Source: Nissolia schottii
Lineage: Eukaryota; Streptophyta; Magnoliopsida; Fabales; Fabaceae
Reading direction: 5' to 3'
Length of the DNA: 64,000 nucleotides
NCBI GenBank assembly: GCA_003254905.1
Contig: QANU01004827.1
Span: 1-64,000, forward strand
How positions within the stretch are numbered: the stretch's first letter is position 1; the number at the start of each line of letters is the position of its first letter. The translations under genes and the position numbers were made by a program. Under the pieces are notes generated by a model. It was not told where the DNA came from and did not search any database. It saw nothing but the letters and a program-made list of their open reading frames with translations. Shown piece by piece: positions 32,756 to 45,399 of the stretch.

Positions 32756-34859
32756 TTTGTTCTACTAGTTACTAGTTTGATGTCTGTTTATGTTCAAGAA
32801 AGGTTGGAGCATGAATTTATGTTCTTTATATATGTTGAAATTGATGAGGAAAGTAAGTTCTTATTATTGTTACAAATTGATGATTTATGTTAAGGATATG
32901 TTTAAATATGAGATGTTGAGTTATGTATGTTCTATGTGTTATATGTTACATGAATATATGAATATGTGCCAGATGTACTGTGTGCTTCATGAATAGTTTT
33001 TTAAGGAAAGTATGAAGTTATGAACAGATGATACATATTCATGGTATATGAACTGTTGACTGGATAGATGAATTGTTGACTGAAATGGAATATATTGATG
33101 TATGACTTATGAGATTATGTGCCATGAAATGGATTAATGAAAGGAAAGGAAAGGAAAAAGGAACCCTAGGGCGTGACATCACTAAGTCCCTAAAAGGAAA
33201 TGAAGGATAATGATGGTAAAGGAAACAAATATTTTCCTAGCTGTGCAGGGAGCCGGCAGGAAAGGCAAGCTGAACCCTGAGATTACCTCGTCCCTAGCAC
33301 AAGGACGGCAGTAGATCTCCTCGCCATCCCTAGTACAAGGATGGATACTCCTATTGTGAGCGATGATATTTCGTGGGAAAGAGAACCACTCAGGTTAAGC
33401 GCTGCCTGTAACACCCTAGCTAACTGCATACCCTCGAGTAGTATGCAATGTTCACTAGGTTGTTAATCATTTGGTGGGATTACTTATAGTCCTTTATTAT
33501 CTTTTGAAAATACAAGATTAAGGAAAATATGGACCATTTTAAAACCTTTCTGTTTGTTACTTTATTTACAAAATAAGAGCCACGCGTGAATCAAAGCATA
33601 TAATACAAGCGATAGAGCTGAAGCTTAAAAGTAATAATCATTACTGGCATAAATGATTATATAACAAGTATCTGGTCCATCACAAATTTCAACCAACAGA
33701 GTATCATAATAGTTTATGTAACACCCTAGCTAACTGTTTACGCGTACGTCGCAAACAATGCTCACTAGGTTGTTATCTGCTTTGGTGGGGATTACTTAGT
33801 CCCGTGTATATATGTCAGAAAATATTGTTACTCAAAATATGGACCAATTTGCAACTTTCTTTATACATTACATAGCGTGAATTAGGAGCCTTTATAGCGT
33901 CGGAGTATATATGGTGAGTGGAAGTATAATATCTTTAACTGTAAATAAAGGCATAACTGATATAGGCAAAGATAACAAACAACGATCCATCATACATTCA
34001 TCAGTAATGCATAAATAGTATTATAAATATTAAGTACAAATATCACATAGACGTACAAGTACACATGTATCATCTACTAGCTAATCGTCTGATCCTCAGC
34101 TGTCCTCCCTTGGGAGGGTTCTTTCTCTTGCAGTTCCTCTCCTTGTTCCTCGTACTACTCGCACCGCTTTGACGTCTTCTTCATCCTTGTCGTACTCGCC
34201 TAGAACCATAAAGGAGTGGGGGATGAGAACACTGCGTTCTCAGTGGGTAACCTCTGGTCTTGCTACTTATTTTAAACTTAATTATGATTCCGCCGCTCAG
34301 GGGTCTCTAGGTGTCACAGTTATACTATATACCTACCATTTATTAAATTTCATGCTAAGCCTGAGCAGCTTTATCTAATTTACTAGGTGACTGGGGGAAA
34401 CCTATGCTTCATTAACTAAGTCATCTGTTCTCTACCTTACTTCCTAAATCACATATAATCACATACTTCACATAATCACATAATAAGCTTCCGTGTGCGT
34501 CCACTTATAACCGTGCCCATTTTAATTATAAGCTTCTTCACACATCCGCTTATGTACAGTTATATCACTTAGAGCACATACTTCAAGCTCAACCCCCCCG
34601 TAACGGTGGCCTACCGCGACAGGCTTCCTTGTCATCTCAGTATCATGAGGACTAGGCCGCGCTAAACCTTAGTAGCCCACGATAGGAGAATCCATCCTTA
34701 TGCTAGGGGAGGGGACCCTACCCCGTCCTTATGCTAGGGACAAGGCATGCCCAGGGTTCAGCTTGCCTTTACTGCCGGCTAGTGGCACAACTAGGAAAAG
34801 AATCCTTTAACCTCCTTTATTCCTTTTAGGGACTTAATGACGTCATGCCCTATTCCCTT

Positions 34860-34980
34860 TCCAGTCAACAGTCCATTTTCAGTTAACAGTTCATATATCC
34901 AGTCAACAATTCATGTATCCAGTCAACAGTTCATAAAGCCCGTCAACAGTTCATAAGGCCAGTCAACAGTTCATATATCT
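34860..34980. repeat. tandem repeat, about 18-bp unit
   Basis: Six or seven units reading CCAGTCAACAGTTCATA with small differences, in the LTR at 33717-36980. Confidence 0.8.
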
Positions 34981-36404
34981 TGAATATACTTCAGCAGTTC
35001 ATAAATATTTGCATACTTAGTAAAATTAGTAGATCCATGGATAATTACAAGCAGTGTGAAAACTAAGTTTGAGAAAAGTATTTTATTCAGAAAATGACAA
35101 GTTGTAAAATAGAGAGTCTGAACTTCGGTCAGGCCGCTCAGCGTCACCTGACGAATTTCAGCTCCTAATTCGTGCAATTTTCCATGTCCCACAAGTTTCC
35201 TTGAAATCAATCTTTAAACTATTTCTTCCATCATTCATCATCCATTTTTAGCAACAATTAACATACTTTCATGTTCGTAATATCATTTCCATCATAAATC
35301 CATACTTTCCCAACAACTATTCATGAAGCACATAGCACATCTGGCACATATTCACATATTCGTTCAACACGTCACATAGAACATACATAGCCCAACATCT
35401 CATATTTAAACATATCCGAAACTTAAACAAACATATTCAGTAGTTATTCTAAAATCACAAAGCATGCGTCCGTTTTCTGTCAGAAATTAGAGATCAGAAA
35501 CCGGAGAGGTCCAAGATCTTACCCCAAGGTTTTTGATAGTCCTGAGATCATTTTTCATACTTAAAAATTCAGATTTTGAACCCACAATCACGAAATTACC
35601 ATTTTACCCCTTTTTCCAAAATTACTGTTTTGGCCCCGAAAAAGCCCTATTTTCTTGGGAATTTTAGTTCTCAAAAACCCGACGGACTCAAGAATTGCCC
35701 TTAAGGTTTTTGATAGTTCTAAACCCATATTTTCTGAAAACAAACCCAGTTTTTCAGTCCCAAGATGTAAAATTTCGGTTTTTCCCTTTTTCATAAAAAT
35801 CTCGTTTTCTGTCTGTTTGCTGAGAAATTCATCGGGGACTCCAAAAATCATAAAATTTGACATCCCCACTCAAAATTTCGTGTAGAATCCGAAAATAACA
35901 TTAGTTTTTCATGATAAAAATCCCAGCATACAGTTCCCTTTAAAATCATGTCATATGCCCATTTTCGTCTTAGGCGTTCCTAAATTCTGACAGAATCATA
36001 GACAGCACCAACAAGTCTAGCCAATCATCAACAACCTATATCTGCATCAAAGTCACATAAAGACATCCTAACCGCATATATATCTAGTCATGAAACCACA
36101 TAGACAGTGGATAAGTCAGTTACCCACTTGGAAATTAAGTTTGTCACAAGTCTGCAGAAACTCCGAGAGTCTGATAACTTGTGTTCTTTGTCACCGGGAG
36201 GATTCTTCAAGGTCAGAGATGGAGGTTCTTGCCTAAGTAAATAAAGAATACTTGATAAGGAGAGGATTATGGAGAGTTAGGGTTTTATGTTAGGCAGAAA
36301 CTAGTGTATCTGTAGTTTTGCAGAGTAACAGCAGAGTATATAAACCGGCAGAGTTTCCTTATGCTTTCTTATATGTCTTCCTTTATTTGAAGAAGTCCCA
36401 TGGC

Positions 36405-36412
36405 TATTTATA
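36405..36412 (-). promoter_or_regulatory. TATA box of solo LTR
   Basis: GGCTATAAATAGCC on the minus strand, a short palindrome identical in form to the one at 26550. Confidence 0.65.
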
Positions 36413-38199
36413 GCCATCATGGACGGTTGGCTTCTTCCATAAGCCTTAAAAATTTAATTCTATTTTCTTTAATTATGAACTCATGGATGACCTAAGCACA
36501 TGCTTAGTCATTACATGAGTCATCTAACTCTTAATTGCCCTTTGACCCCTTTGACTTGCTCTTGGCCATCACTTGGCCGTGAATCCTTTCTTTCTTGGCC
36601 GGTTCTTGGCCAAAATTTTTCCAAGGCCAAACACTGATCAGTTTTGATCGTGTTTTGGTCGTTAGCTGTCCCGGTACTTCGCGTACGGTTATCCGAAAAA
36701 TATTCTGATTACATTTTTGTGATCTACTAATTTTTTAAGGATTAATTTGAATTAATCTAAGGTATTTGTGAACTTTCAATCGTGACCTTATTTTTTACAG
36801 ATACCTTAGATACGCCGTTGCACTTGGAGGACAAAAAGGATCCGTTTGAGTGTCTGCAGAATTTTCCAAAACTGAGCAGAATTTCTTCTACAGACATTTT
36901 AACCCATAATCTCGTCCAAAACTTATTTCTCTTATTTAATTTTAGAAAATCTTTACTACGGGAAAAAGCGGAATGTTACAATTTACATATACAAGCCAAG
37001 TACATCAAAATACATCTCAAAATATATCAAAATATGGCAAAATGTCCATCTGATGCCAAGATAGACTGGCTCGTCCTCGGTCCTCTACTGCTCCACGTGC
37101 GGCTCCTCATAGGGCTCCTCGTAGCCCTCATACTCTTTGCCTGCTCCTGGAAGCATAAGCGAGTGGGGGTGAGAACAGTCGTCCTCAGTGGTTAACCTTA
37201 GCATAGGGGATCTCTTCTCACTTATCAACCAGGCCGCTCAGGTGTTTCTAAGTGAACATGCATACTAACATCCTACTGATTATTATCTGGCCTAAGGTCC
37301 TGAACGGCTTTATCTACTTTACTAGGTGACTGGGGAACTAGTCTTGCTTATCTAAGTTCTCGTGCTTGTTAACTTTTCTTGCGTACATATATAGTCGTCT
37401 CGAGCGTTCTCTTGACGGTATTTACTTCATACACATGCTCATATACATTAACCTATACTTATACATTACATAATCATTCATCATACCATTTCATATTCAT
37501 TCATTTCATACTTTATGCATGCTAACTTTGAGGCTCTCTCATGCGTATCGGCTAACTAATGGACCGGGGCGCATCCTGTTTTCCATGCTCTCGGCTAACT
37601 AATGCACCGAGACTGCGCCGGCTCCCAGCTAACTAATGGACCAGGGCCGCGCCGAGTCTTTCCCACTCATGTAGATGCGGCCAAACATCTACAACCTGCT
37701 TCTGTCCTCTGATTGATGTCGACCAGGCAGCGCTATAACCTGAGTGGTTGCGAACTACCGCGGATAACTAATGTTCCGTCTCCGATCATCAATAGAGATA
37801 ACCGTCCACCTAGTGGGAGGGCGAAGGGTTGGCCCTATGACACGCCCTATGACACAACCAAGTGGAGACCCATACATCATCATCATTACATCATCATCAT
37901 TTCATAGGCATGACGTCACCCTTTCTCATTCATCTTTTCTTTACTTTCTTTCTTTTCATTCTTCATCATTAACCAATGCACCCCTTTGTGGGGACTGGTG
38001 AGGGGCGTTTCCGTCAAGAGAGATACCTACTATCATATAACTACATACTGATTCCCTAGGGTTCAGTTATGCTCTTTTTATAACATTAGGTGATGACCTC
38101 TAGTTATCTCAGGGTGTCCTGACACTTAAGTGACAACCCTGTCGTCATGATGCATTTTATCATAAATATTACACATAAACTCTACTGTTAAGTGCTTGT

Positions 38200-38955
38200 T
38201 GGAATATAGGGGACCTTGAAAACCCCCTCTAGGGAACCACTCGGTAACTCCAGGGAACCTCCGCGGAACCCACTCAGTCTCTCTTCAGGGAACCGCTCAG
38301 CAACTCCAGGGAACCTCCGCGTAACCCACCCAGAAACTCTCCAGGGAACCACTCGGTAACTCCAAGGAACCTCCGCGGAACCCACTCAGCACCACTACTA
38401 GTGCTCACTCAGCAAACTCTCCAAGGAACCACTCAACAACTCCAGGGAACCTCCGCAGAACTCACTCAATACCACTCTTGGTGCCCACTCAGCACTCTTC
38501 AAGTAACCCTCTCAGCAACTACAGGGACCCACTCAGCACCATCCCAGGCGCCGCTTAACAACTCTAGACTCCTCTCAGTCACTCTCCGCGGAACAACTCA
38601 GCACCATCCCAGGCACCGCTCAACATCTTTCTACGGACTCCCCTCAGTCACTCTACGCGTAACCATTCAGCACCCGTCCAGGCGCCGCTCAACAACTCCC
38701 TAGACTCCTCTCAGTCATTCTCCGCAGAACCTACTCAGCACCAGTCCAGGCGCCGCTCAACAACACTCTAGACTCCTTTCAGACACTCTCCGCGGAACCA
38801 CTCAGCACCATTCTAGGCACCGCTCAATAATTCTCTAGACTCCTCTCAGTCACTCTTCCGCGGAACCACTCAGCACCATTCCAGGCGCTGCTCAACAATC
38901 CTCTACAGACTCCTCTCTGTCACTCTCTGCGGAACCACTTAGCACCATTCCACAC
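38200..38955. repeat. complex tandem array rich in CACTCAGCA
   Basis: Many degenerate units built from CCACTCAGCACCA, AACTCCAGGGAACCTCCGC and GGAACCCACTCAG, about 60-75 bp per higher-order unit. It occupies the place where other LTRs have CCGCTCAGCGG clusters. A homologous array is at 57430-58490. Confidence 0.85.
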
Positions 38956-41090
38956 CAGAAACATCTCCCATACAACGTGATGACCAATCACATATAACCC
39001 CACATAGGCAGTGGGGTTCAGATTACCCACAAAGTTTAACAACCTAAACATATATTTATCCTCTTCAAAACATTAACAACAGATGCAAGTTCATTTCAAG
39101 GCATAAAACATATATCGTGCATTTTATCACATATTCACAATAACCACAAATAGATCACCAAAGGGGTGATTTATGCATAGTTACCCACTTGTAGAAGAAC
39201 CTGGGGGTGGTGAGGGAAGCTTGGAGTGAAGTCCCACAAGCCTTGTTGTTTCCAAAGCTTGAGCTCCTCCTTTCTCCAAGATGACAATTCTTGAGCAAGG
39301 TGGAGGGTGATGAGGTTGTTCCTCTTGATTTTGGATGGAAGAAAATGAAACCAAGATGAGGAGACTTGAGGGCTATGTTTAGAGAAAAATGAAGGAAAGC
39401 TTAAGAAACAATTGTTTCTGGCATGATTTTGCTTGGTTTATGAAAGTGTAGTATATAGGAATGGTAGACGGTATATAGGCAAAGTGTAGTGGGATGGAAG
39501 AAAAGTTTTAGAAACCGTGTGAAGAGAAGAATGCAAGGCGTCAAGGGAGTGAAGAAGAGGATTGGTTTTGGGAGTGAAGTCTCGGTTTTGAGGGGCTGAT
39601 GGTGAGGGAAATTGATTGAATTTTGGGATTTAATAAATTAGATGAATAGTAGAAGGCATGGGCATAGGTATGGCTAAGTGATGGGATTTGGTGTAATGTG
39701 TAAGACAAGTAAGGTGATGTAAGTTTGGAAGCATGATTTTAGGGGATTATTATTATTTTTTGGACAAAAATCTCCTCTCTTAACCGTGCAGCCCTCTACT
39801 TCAGCTGCTGAAATTTCATTTTCTCCTGGCTCCGGTTCGCTCATGTTTTATTGCTCGCAGTGTCGGTGCGTCGCGCACGGTCGTCCGAAAAATATTCCGT
39901 TTATACCGTCGCGATCCTCTAATTTCCCTCTACCTAAGGGTATTAATATTGAAAGGTGTTTGTGAATTTTTCTCCGGGAGATTATTTTCACGGATACCTT
40001 TTGCGCGTCAGAAAATTTCATTGGCGAACAGTGGTTGTTCGGTTGTCTGCTGAACTTCCTACCGCGACACGTTTTATTTCCTAAGGACATTCTACCTAAT
40101 AATTTCCCATCTTTATTTTCTAATCATGATTAGAAAATTAATTTGATATTTATGTTTATGATTATTTCACTAAGAAAAATCGGGATGTTACACTGCCTGG
40201 TCCTCACGATACTGAGACGAAATGTAGTTCGTATCGGATATGGCCACCACTACAATGGGGTTGAGCTTGAGTATGTGCTTTAAGTGATATATAACTGTAC
40301 ATTAGTGGATGTGTAAAGAAGCTTATAATTAAAATGGGCATGGTTATAAGTGGACGCACATGGAAGCTTATTATGTGATTGTGTGATTATATGTGACTTT
40401 GGAAGGAAGATAGAGAACAGATGACTTAGTTAATGAAGAATAGGTTTCCCAGTCACATTGATAATTTAGATAAAGCTGCTCAGGCTTAGCATGAATATTA
40501 ATAAATAGTAGGGATATAGTATAACTGTAACACCTAGAAAACCCTGAGCGGCCTGAATCGTGAATGAAGATAAGAAATTCCCTAATCCCTAAGGTTTCCC
40601 ACTGAGAGTGCTATGTTCTCACCCCACTCATCCATGACTTCCGGATTCGACGAAGGACAAGGAGAGGAGCTACATGAAGAAGAACCCTCCCAAGGGAGGA
40701 TAGCTGAAGACTAGACGATTAGCTAGTGGACTATATATGTGTACTTGTATTTCTATGTTATATTTGCACTTAATACTTATAATACTCATTATGTAGTTGC
40801 TTATGAATGTATGAAGGACGGATGTTTGCTATCTTGGCATGTATTAATTATATCTTTATTTAAAGTTAACCATGCTATGTTTCCGCTCGCAATGTATGCT
40901 CTAACGCGACAAGGCTCCTAATTTACTCTATGTAACGTACAAGGAAAATTTTAATTTGGTCCATATTTTGGGTAACAATATTTTAAAAGTATAAACGGGA
41001 CTAAGTATTATCCCCACCAAAGCAGATAACAACTTAGCGAACAAGTTTGCGACTTAAGCGTAGGCTAGCTAGCTAGGGTGTTTCACCTGT

Positions 41091-41435
41091 TACAGGTCTG
41101 TGGTCATTCGAATGACCAACCTGAAGGTCATTCAAATGAACCACGAAGTTTTAAGAACAGAAAGCAAAATGACACAGGTCATTCGAATGACCACCCTAGG
41201 TCATTCGAGTAAATCCTGGAAATTTCGAATATTGAGAGTTAAAGAGGTGAGTCACTCGAATGACCATGCCTTGGGTATTTGAATGAAATCTCCAAATTTG
41301 TAAACTGAGAGAATATGGCCTAAGTCATTCGAATGACCAGGCCTAGATCATTTGAACGACTGATTCTCATGCACCAACCTAAGCCAAAGTTCCATGACAT
41401 TCGAATGACTCTTGGGAGGTCATTTGAATGGCTTA
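41091..41435. repeat. array of CATTCGAATG palindromes in the outer 5' LTR
   Basis: About ten exact or near copies of GTCATTCGAATGACC with varied spacers. It is the reverse-complement counterpart of the array at 10612-10932; the two LTRs also share the flanking ACAGGTCTGTGGTCATTCG. Confidence 0.85.
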
Positions 41436-41769
41436 AAGTTTCAGCTCCCTGTATTAAGTTTTTCCAATCCATTGAGATGTGTGTTATGTATTATGCACCT
41501 AAACTTATGTTATTATGCATCATGAGGGACAGGTTGTCATTAAGATACTAGGGAAACCTTAGCTAACTAGAGAAATGACCACTTAATGAGGATAAAGCTC
41601 ATAATTGAATATAGGGAATCAATGAAGGTTATAAGAAGGCACCGGCCACCATGGGATGGATTGCCCTATAGACATAACATAGCTATACAAATAGGAAATC
41701 GCCTACTGGGTAAGTCCATGGACACGCCCTTTAAACACATGACATCACGATGAGATAAGACAATAGCAT

Positions 41770-41945
41770 AGGAGAACAAGACATCAAGATATGTTAAGAA
41801 ACAATGATTAAAGGATATGTTAAAGGACATGTTAAAGGATATGTTGAAGGACATGTTAAAGGATATGTTGAAGGACACGTTAAAGGATATGTTAAGACAT
41901 GATGATTAAAGGACACGTTAACGAATATGTTAAAACAGGTTAATA
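41770..41945. repeat. tandem repeat GGATATGTTAAAGGACATGTTA
   Basis: A unit of about 24 bp, alternating GGATATGTTGAAGGACATGT and GGATATGTTAAAGGACATGT, six or more copies, in the outer 5' LTR. Confidence 0.85.
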
Positions 41946-42796
41946 AAGGATATGGAACACTAGTCCACCCCCTGGCTACTAGCCCCTCACCACCTTGTAT
42001 ACAGAGATGGTTACTTATATGTTTGCGCTAAACGCGTATGCGGCATGAGCTTTGCCAATAAAGGATATGGAGTAGTTGTACACTAGGCCGGGACGACGGT
42101 TCCGCTAGGGTACAAAGGGGGAGGACATTATATGACAAGAATACGAAAGACATGACAAGAACATGAATAAGACATGAAAGAAAATCCCCAAAACTCTTTG
42201 TACATGCTATATGTGATATATGTGATGAATATGTGTTCATATGATAAGGTAACGTCAAGTGATGAAGCTTTCTCAAGACGACCTCTCTAAGGTTATTAGA
42301 TACGCCCCCGATCACCTAATAATATAGATAAGACTGCTGAGGACTAGAACAGATAATAATAAGTAGGGATTTAGTATAATGATGCCACCTAGAGACCCCT
42401 TGAGCGGCGGAATCATAAGTGAGTAAAATAAACGAGTAGGCATTCCGAAATGGTTTCCACTGAGGACGCAACGTTCTCATCCCCCACTCCCTTATGATTT
42501 CAGGCGGGTGCGACGAGTATGCCGGAGCAGAATAGGCATCAACGGACGGGCAAAGACCTTGACGTCATGACGTACCGGGGGAGCAGCAAGACTACAGTTG
42601 GATTTACGCATCCTAGGCCTACCATATTTTGTATTTTGTATTAGCTTAATGGATTAGTTATGCCATTAGCTCGTAAGTGCAATAATTGTAATATGTAATT
42701 ATAAACCAATGTGTAACTGTTTCTGGACCTGGATGTATAAATGTATTATGTTCTATATGAGTTTATTATGGCCACTTAACTGTTAGGATATTAAAT

Positions 42797-42850
42797 GAAA
42801 CACCCTACCTAGCTGGCCTATGCTTAAGTCATAAGCCCTCCAGGTGTATG
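42797..42850 (-). repeat. stub of a reverse-oriented LTR end
   Basis: TGAAACACCCTACCTAGCTG and the next 30 bases look like the plus-strand start of the reverse LTRs (compare 20530 and 44517). The similarity stops after about 50 bp, and the gag leader of the outer element follows. The proper sense end of the outer 5' LTR and its primer binding site were not found, so a deletion or rearrangement happened here. Confidence 0.55.
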
Positions 42851-42939
42851 CTACTTCTAGCTAAATTTGCTGACCCTATGTGCACTGGCTTTTCTGAGAT
42901 TGATCAACTTAGGAATTGTGAAAGTACTACAAGTTAGCC

Positions 42940-43916
42940 ATGCTGCCGCGAAGAGCCAATACACGACGTACCGAGGGCGAGGTCACAGGCCTTGCGACCC
43001 TGATCTGCCAGTTGACTCGAGCAGTTGATCGGATAGCAGATTCGAACGTCCAACGATAGGCCGCCCCGACCGCAGAAGAGGCGGACGCAAAGAAGTTTGT
43101 AGACTTTTGTAGAGCCAATCCTCCCACTATCGAGGGAGTCATGGACCCCGAGCAAGTCCACAACCGGCTGAGGAAAATAAATCAAATCTTTGAAGACATT
43201 CCCTGCACGGGGGCTCAGAAAGTCAGATTCACCTCCTGGAAGCTGGAGGGTGATGCCCTGGAATGGTGGGAAACCACCAGGCCACTCCTCAACCAAGACC
43301 ATGCCCCGACCACGTGGGCCACCACAGCTCTACTCAACAAATATTTCCCTGAAGAGTTGAGGGATAGGAAGGAGGTGGAGTTCGAGAGGCTTTACCGATA
43401 CTCTCAGACCTGCCAGCTAAATCCCGACGAGAAATGGAAATGTGGCAAGTACCAACGGGGATTGAAAGCGGAGCTGCAGGCGTCGATTAATGTGCTGGGC
43501 ATCAGGGACTACGCCACCCTAGTCAACAAGTGCTTGGCCCAAGAAGAAGAGGACAAACACTTGGCCGCCTTGCCAAGCGAAAGGAACAAGCGCAAAGCTG
43601 CAGACCATTGGAAACCTCAACAGGAGACGAAAAGGAGAGGGCCACACCATTTACCAACAGCCGCAACAACAAGAGCCAAGGCAGACCCAGGACCAGTTTC
43701 AACAATGGTCACAACCGGAAGGAGAGATCCAAGGGCAAGACGCTCGAGGAAAACAACATGAAGATAGGAGCAAACCACCTTGCCAGAAGTACGGCAAGCT
43801 ACATTGGGGAGTCTGTTTAGCTGGGAAGAATGCCTGCTTCAAGTGCGGGAAAAGCGGTCACTTTGCCAAGAATTGCCAAACAACCCCAGCCTAGCGAAAT
43901 GGATGAGTCTTCACCA
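42940..43916 (+). pseudogene. gypsy gag remnant with CCHC zinc knuckle
   Basis: The N-terminal part reads MLPRRANTRRTEGEVTGLAT. The middle is a Retrotrans_gag domain (FTSWKLEGDALEWWETTRPL, then TTALLNKYFPEELRDRKEVE and LAQEEEDKHLAAL). Near 43837-43878 lies a zinc knuckle, CFKCGKSGHFAKNC. This is the capsid/nucleocapsid protein of a Ty3/gypsy chromovirus. It is broken. No protease, reverse transcriptase or integrase follows; the polypurine tract comes only about 130 bp later. Confidence 0.88.
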
Positions 43917-44025
43917 TGACGGCCGAAGAAGCACAGGATTCGGACGACCTTGCTCAAGGTAAATAAGTTGTAAGGAGTAAGGACCTTAGAATAAAAATAA
44001 GGATACCGAAAGTTTTAGGCAACAC

Positions 44026-44062
44026 TGAAATTTCGGGGCAAAATTTCTTTAAGGGGGTGGAA
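44026..44062 (+). other. Tekay/Del-type 3' end with polypurine tract
   Basis: TGAAATTTCGGGGCAAAATTTCTTTAAGGGGGTGGAA lies directly before the 3' LTR. The nearly palindromic AAATTTCG...AAATTT followed by AAGGGGG is the known signature next to the 3' LTR of Tekay/Del chromoviruses. The same feature is found in reverse at 59690-59728. Confidence 0.88.
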
Positions 44063-44516
44063 TGTAACATCCCACTTTTTTCTAAAAGGGAATTTTGCGT
44101 AATAAATAAATATACGAGCCAATTATTGAGACTGGATAATTTAATTATAAAGTTTATTTTCTAAAAATACCAGTCAAAATCATGGTTTTATGATCTCGTG
44201 GAGTTTCGCGAGATCCGAACTAATTTCCGGTTGTCGTTGGAATTTAAGTACGTATCGGCAGTACCCCGTAAAAATACATTTTTACCAGGGAAAAATTAGA
44301 ATATCCTAGTTAAATCCCTATTTTATTTTAAGTGATTAATTACTGTTAAATTATGTTTAGATAATTTTTATGTCATTCACTAATTCTCCTATTCTTCATT
44401 TGCCTTCCATAACTAAAGCCAAATCCCCCAAAGATATCACCATGGTCTTTAAGTAAAAAACTCAAACACTCTAGCCTAATCTCTCAAGCAAAAACCGAAC
44501 CCACAAGCCCCAAGCT
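44063..44516 (+). repeat. 3' LTR of the outer element, first part
   Basis: It aligns with the start of the 5' LTR at 19753 (shared GCGTAATAAATAAATATA, AAAAATACCAGTCAAAAT, ACCATGGTCTT and so on). A block of roughly 250 bp in the 5' LTR (about 20085-20345) is absent here. At 44517 it is interrupted by another LTR, and its remainder is beyond the window. Confidence 0.85.
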
Positions 44517-45311
44517 TGAAACATCCTAGCTAGCTGCTTACGTGCACATCGCAAACAATGCTCACTAGGTTGTTATCTGCTTTGGTTGGGGTTACTTTTA
44601 GCCCCTACTTTAAGGTTCACAATTATCTTATACTTGAAAATATTAACCATTTTGAAACTTTTTCGTTATATATATTTATATACGATATAAAATATGAGCA
44701 TCACGTCAGATAGAATTTATAATGCAAGCGTTAAAGCTTTAAACTTAATGGATAACTATTGCAACATAACAACGTCAAACAATAAGCAGACAAGTGGTCC
44801 ATAGCATGAAATTCACCATCATTTACATAGGTAGTATCATAGTTAATACATACATGTACTTTCTCACAGTAGTGCGAAACATAAACCATACTACCTAGGG
44901 GCTGATCGTAACCTCTTTAATCAAGCCCCTGCTATCCTATTCCTTCGTTCACCTTCTTCAAATCTGCTTCTCCACGTATTGTGTTGGTGTCCTTGTTGTA
45001 CTTACCTAGAACCATAAAAGAGCGGGTGTGAGAACTCTGCGTTCTCTATGGGAAACCTTAGTCATCGTAATTCATTTCATTCTTAATTATGATTCTGCCG
45101 CTTAGGGATTTCTAGATGTCAGGGTTATACTACACCCCTACTAGTTATTAACATTCAATCTAGTCCTGAGCAGCTACCTACATTACTAGGCGACTGAGGG
45201 AACCTAATCTTTCCTTATCTCTGTCATCTGTTCTCTATTCTAACTCTTAGGGAACAAGTTGTCATTCATACATACATCATTCATTTCTCATATGCCTCAT
45301 TCGTCTTCGTT

Positions 45312-45314
<3 letters not shown>

Positions 45315-45346
<32 letters not shown>
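45315..45346. repeat. (TA)n microsatellite
   Basis: About sixteen TA units in the LTR at 44517-47312. Confidence 0.95.
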
Positions 45347-45347
<1 letters not shown>

Positions 45348-45399
45348 TTCCCTCTTATGCATGAGGGATAGGAGTAGTTCCCAGACTCTTCGAGCATTT

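Larger units (their letters stand above)
33717..36980 (-). mobile_element. Tekay-type solo LTR, deepest of its stack
   Basis: It begins TGTAACACCCTAGCTAACTG and ends AAAAGCGGAATGTTACA on the plus strand. Flanks are GTTTA (33712-33716) and ATTTA (36981-36985), four of five matching. It is 3,264 bp long. It resembles the LTR at 44517-47312 in its 35460-36120 part. A short CAGTCAACAGTTCATA tandem repeat lies at 34860-34980, and a minus-strand TATA box at 36405-36412. Confidence 0.85.
33407..40192 (-). mobile_element. Tekay-type solo LTR with one nested LTR
   Basis: It begins TGTAACACCCTAGCTAACTG and ends AAAAATCGGGATGTTACA on the plus strand, with CTGCC on both sides (33402-33406 and 40193-40197). 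It is about 3.5 kb net after subtraction of the LTR at 33717-36980. It belongs to the same subfamily as the 3' LTR of the element at 55464-62690: both carry the long CCACTCAGCAACTCCAGGGA-type array. Confidence 0.93.
27887..41085 (+). mobile_element. Tekay-type solo LTR with two nested insertions
   Basis: It begins TGTAACATCCTGCTTTTTCC and ends CTAGCTAGGGTGTTTCA. Flanks CTTGT (27882-27886) and CCTGT (41086-41090) differ at one base, as expected for an aged 5-bp duplication. Without the insertions at 29865-32755 and 33407-40192 it is about 3.5 kb. It has a TATAAATA box at 28907. Its first part seems partly duplicated: LTR-start-like sequence and the U3 hairpin occur twice (27887/28068 and 28349/28535). 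Confidence 0.82.
19753..44516 (+). mobile_element. outer Tekay-type gypsy element, heavily interrupted, gag only
   Basis: The 5' LTR starts TGTAACATCTCACTTTTTC at 19753. It continues in three pieces (19753-20529, 27338-27886, 41091-42796) between nested insertions, about 3.0 kb net. A gag remnant follows near 42.94-43.92 kb. Directly after it come the diagnostic Tekay/Del end (AATTTC...AAATTTCTTTAAGGGGG) and the 3' LTR from 44063 (TGTAACATCCCACTTTTTTC), which matches the 5' LTR over its first 400 bp. No pol part is present between gag and the polypurine tract. The 3' LTR is interrupted at 44517 and its end is beyond the window. All sequence from 19753 to the right edge therefore lies within this insertion. 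It is a broken fossil. Confidence 0.85.
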
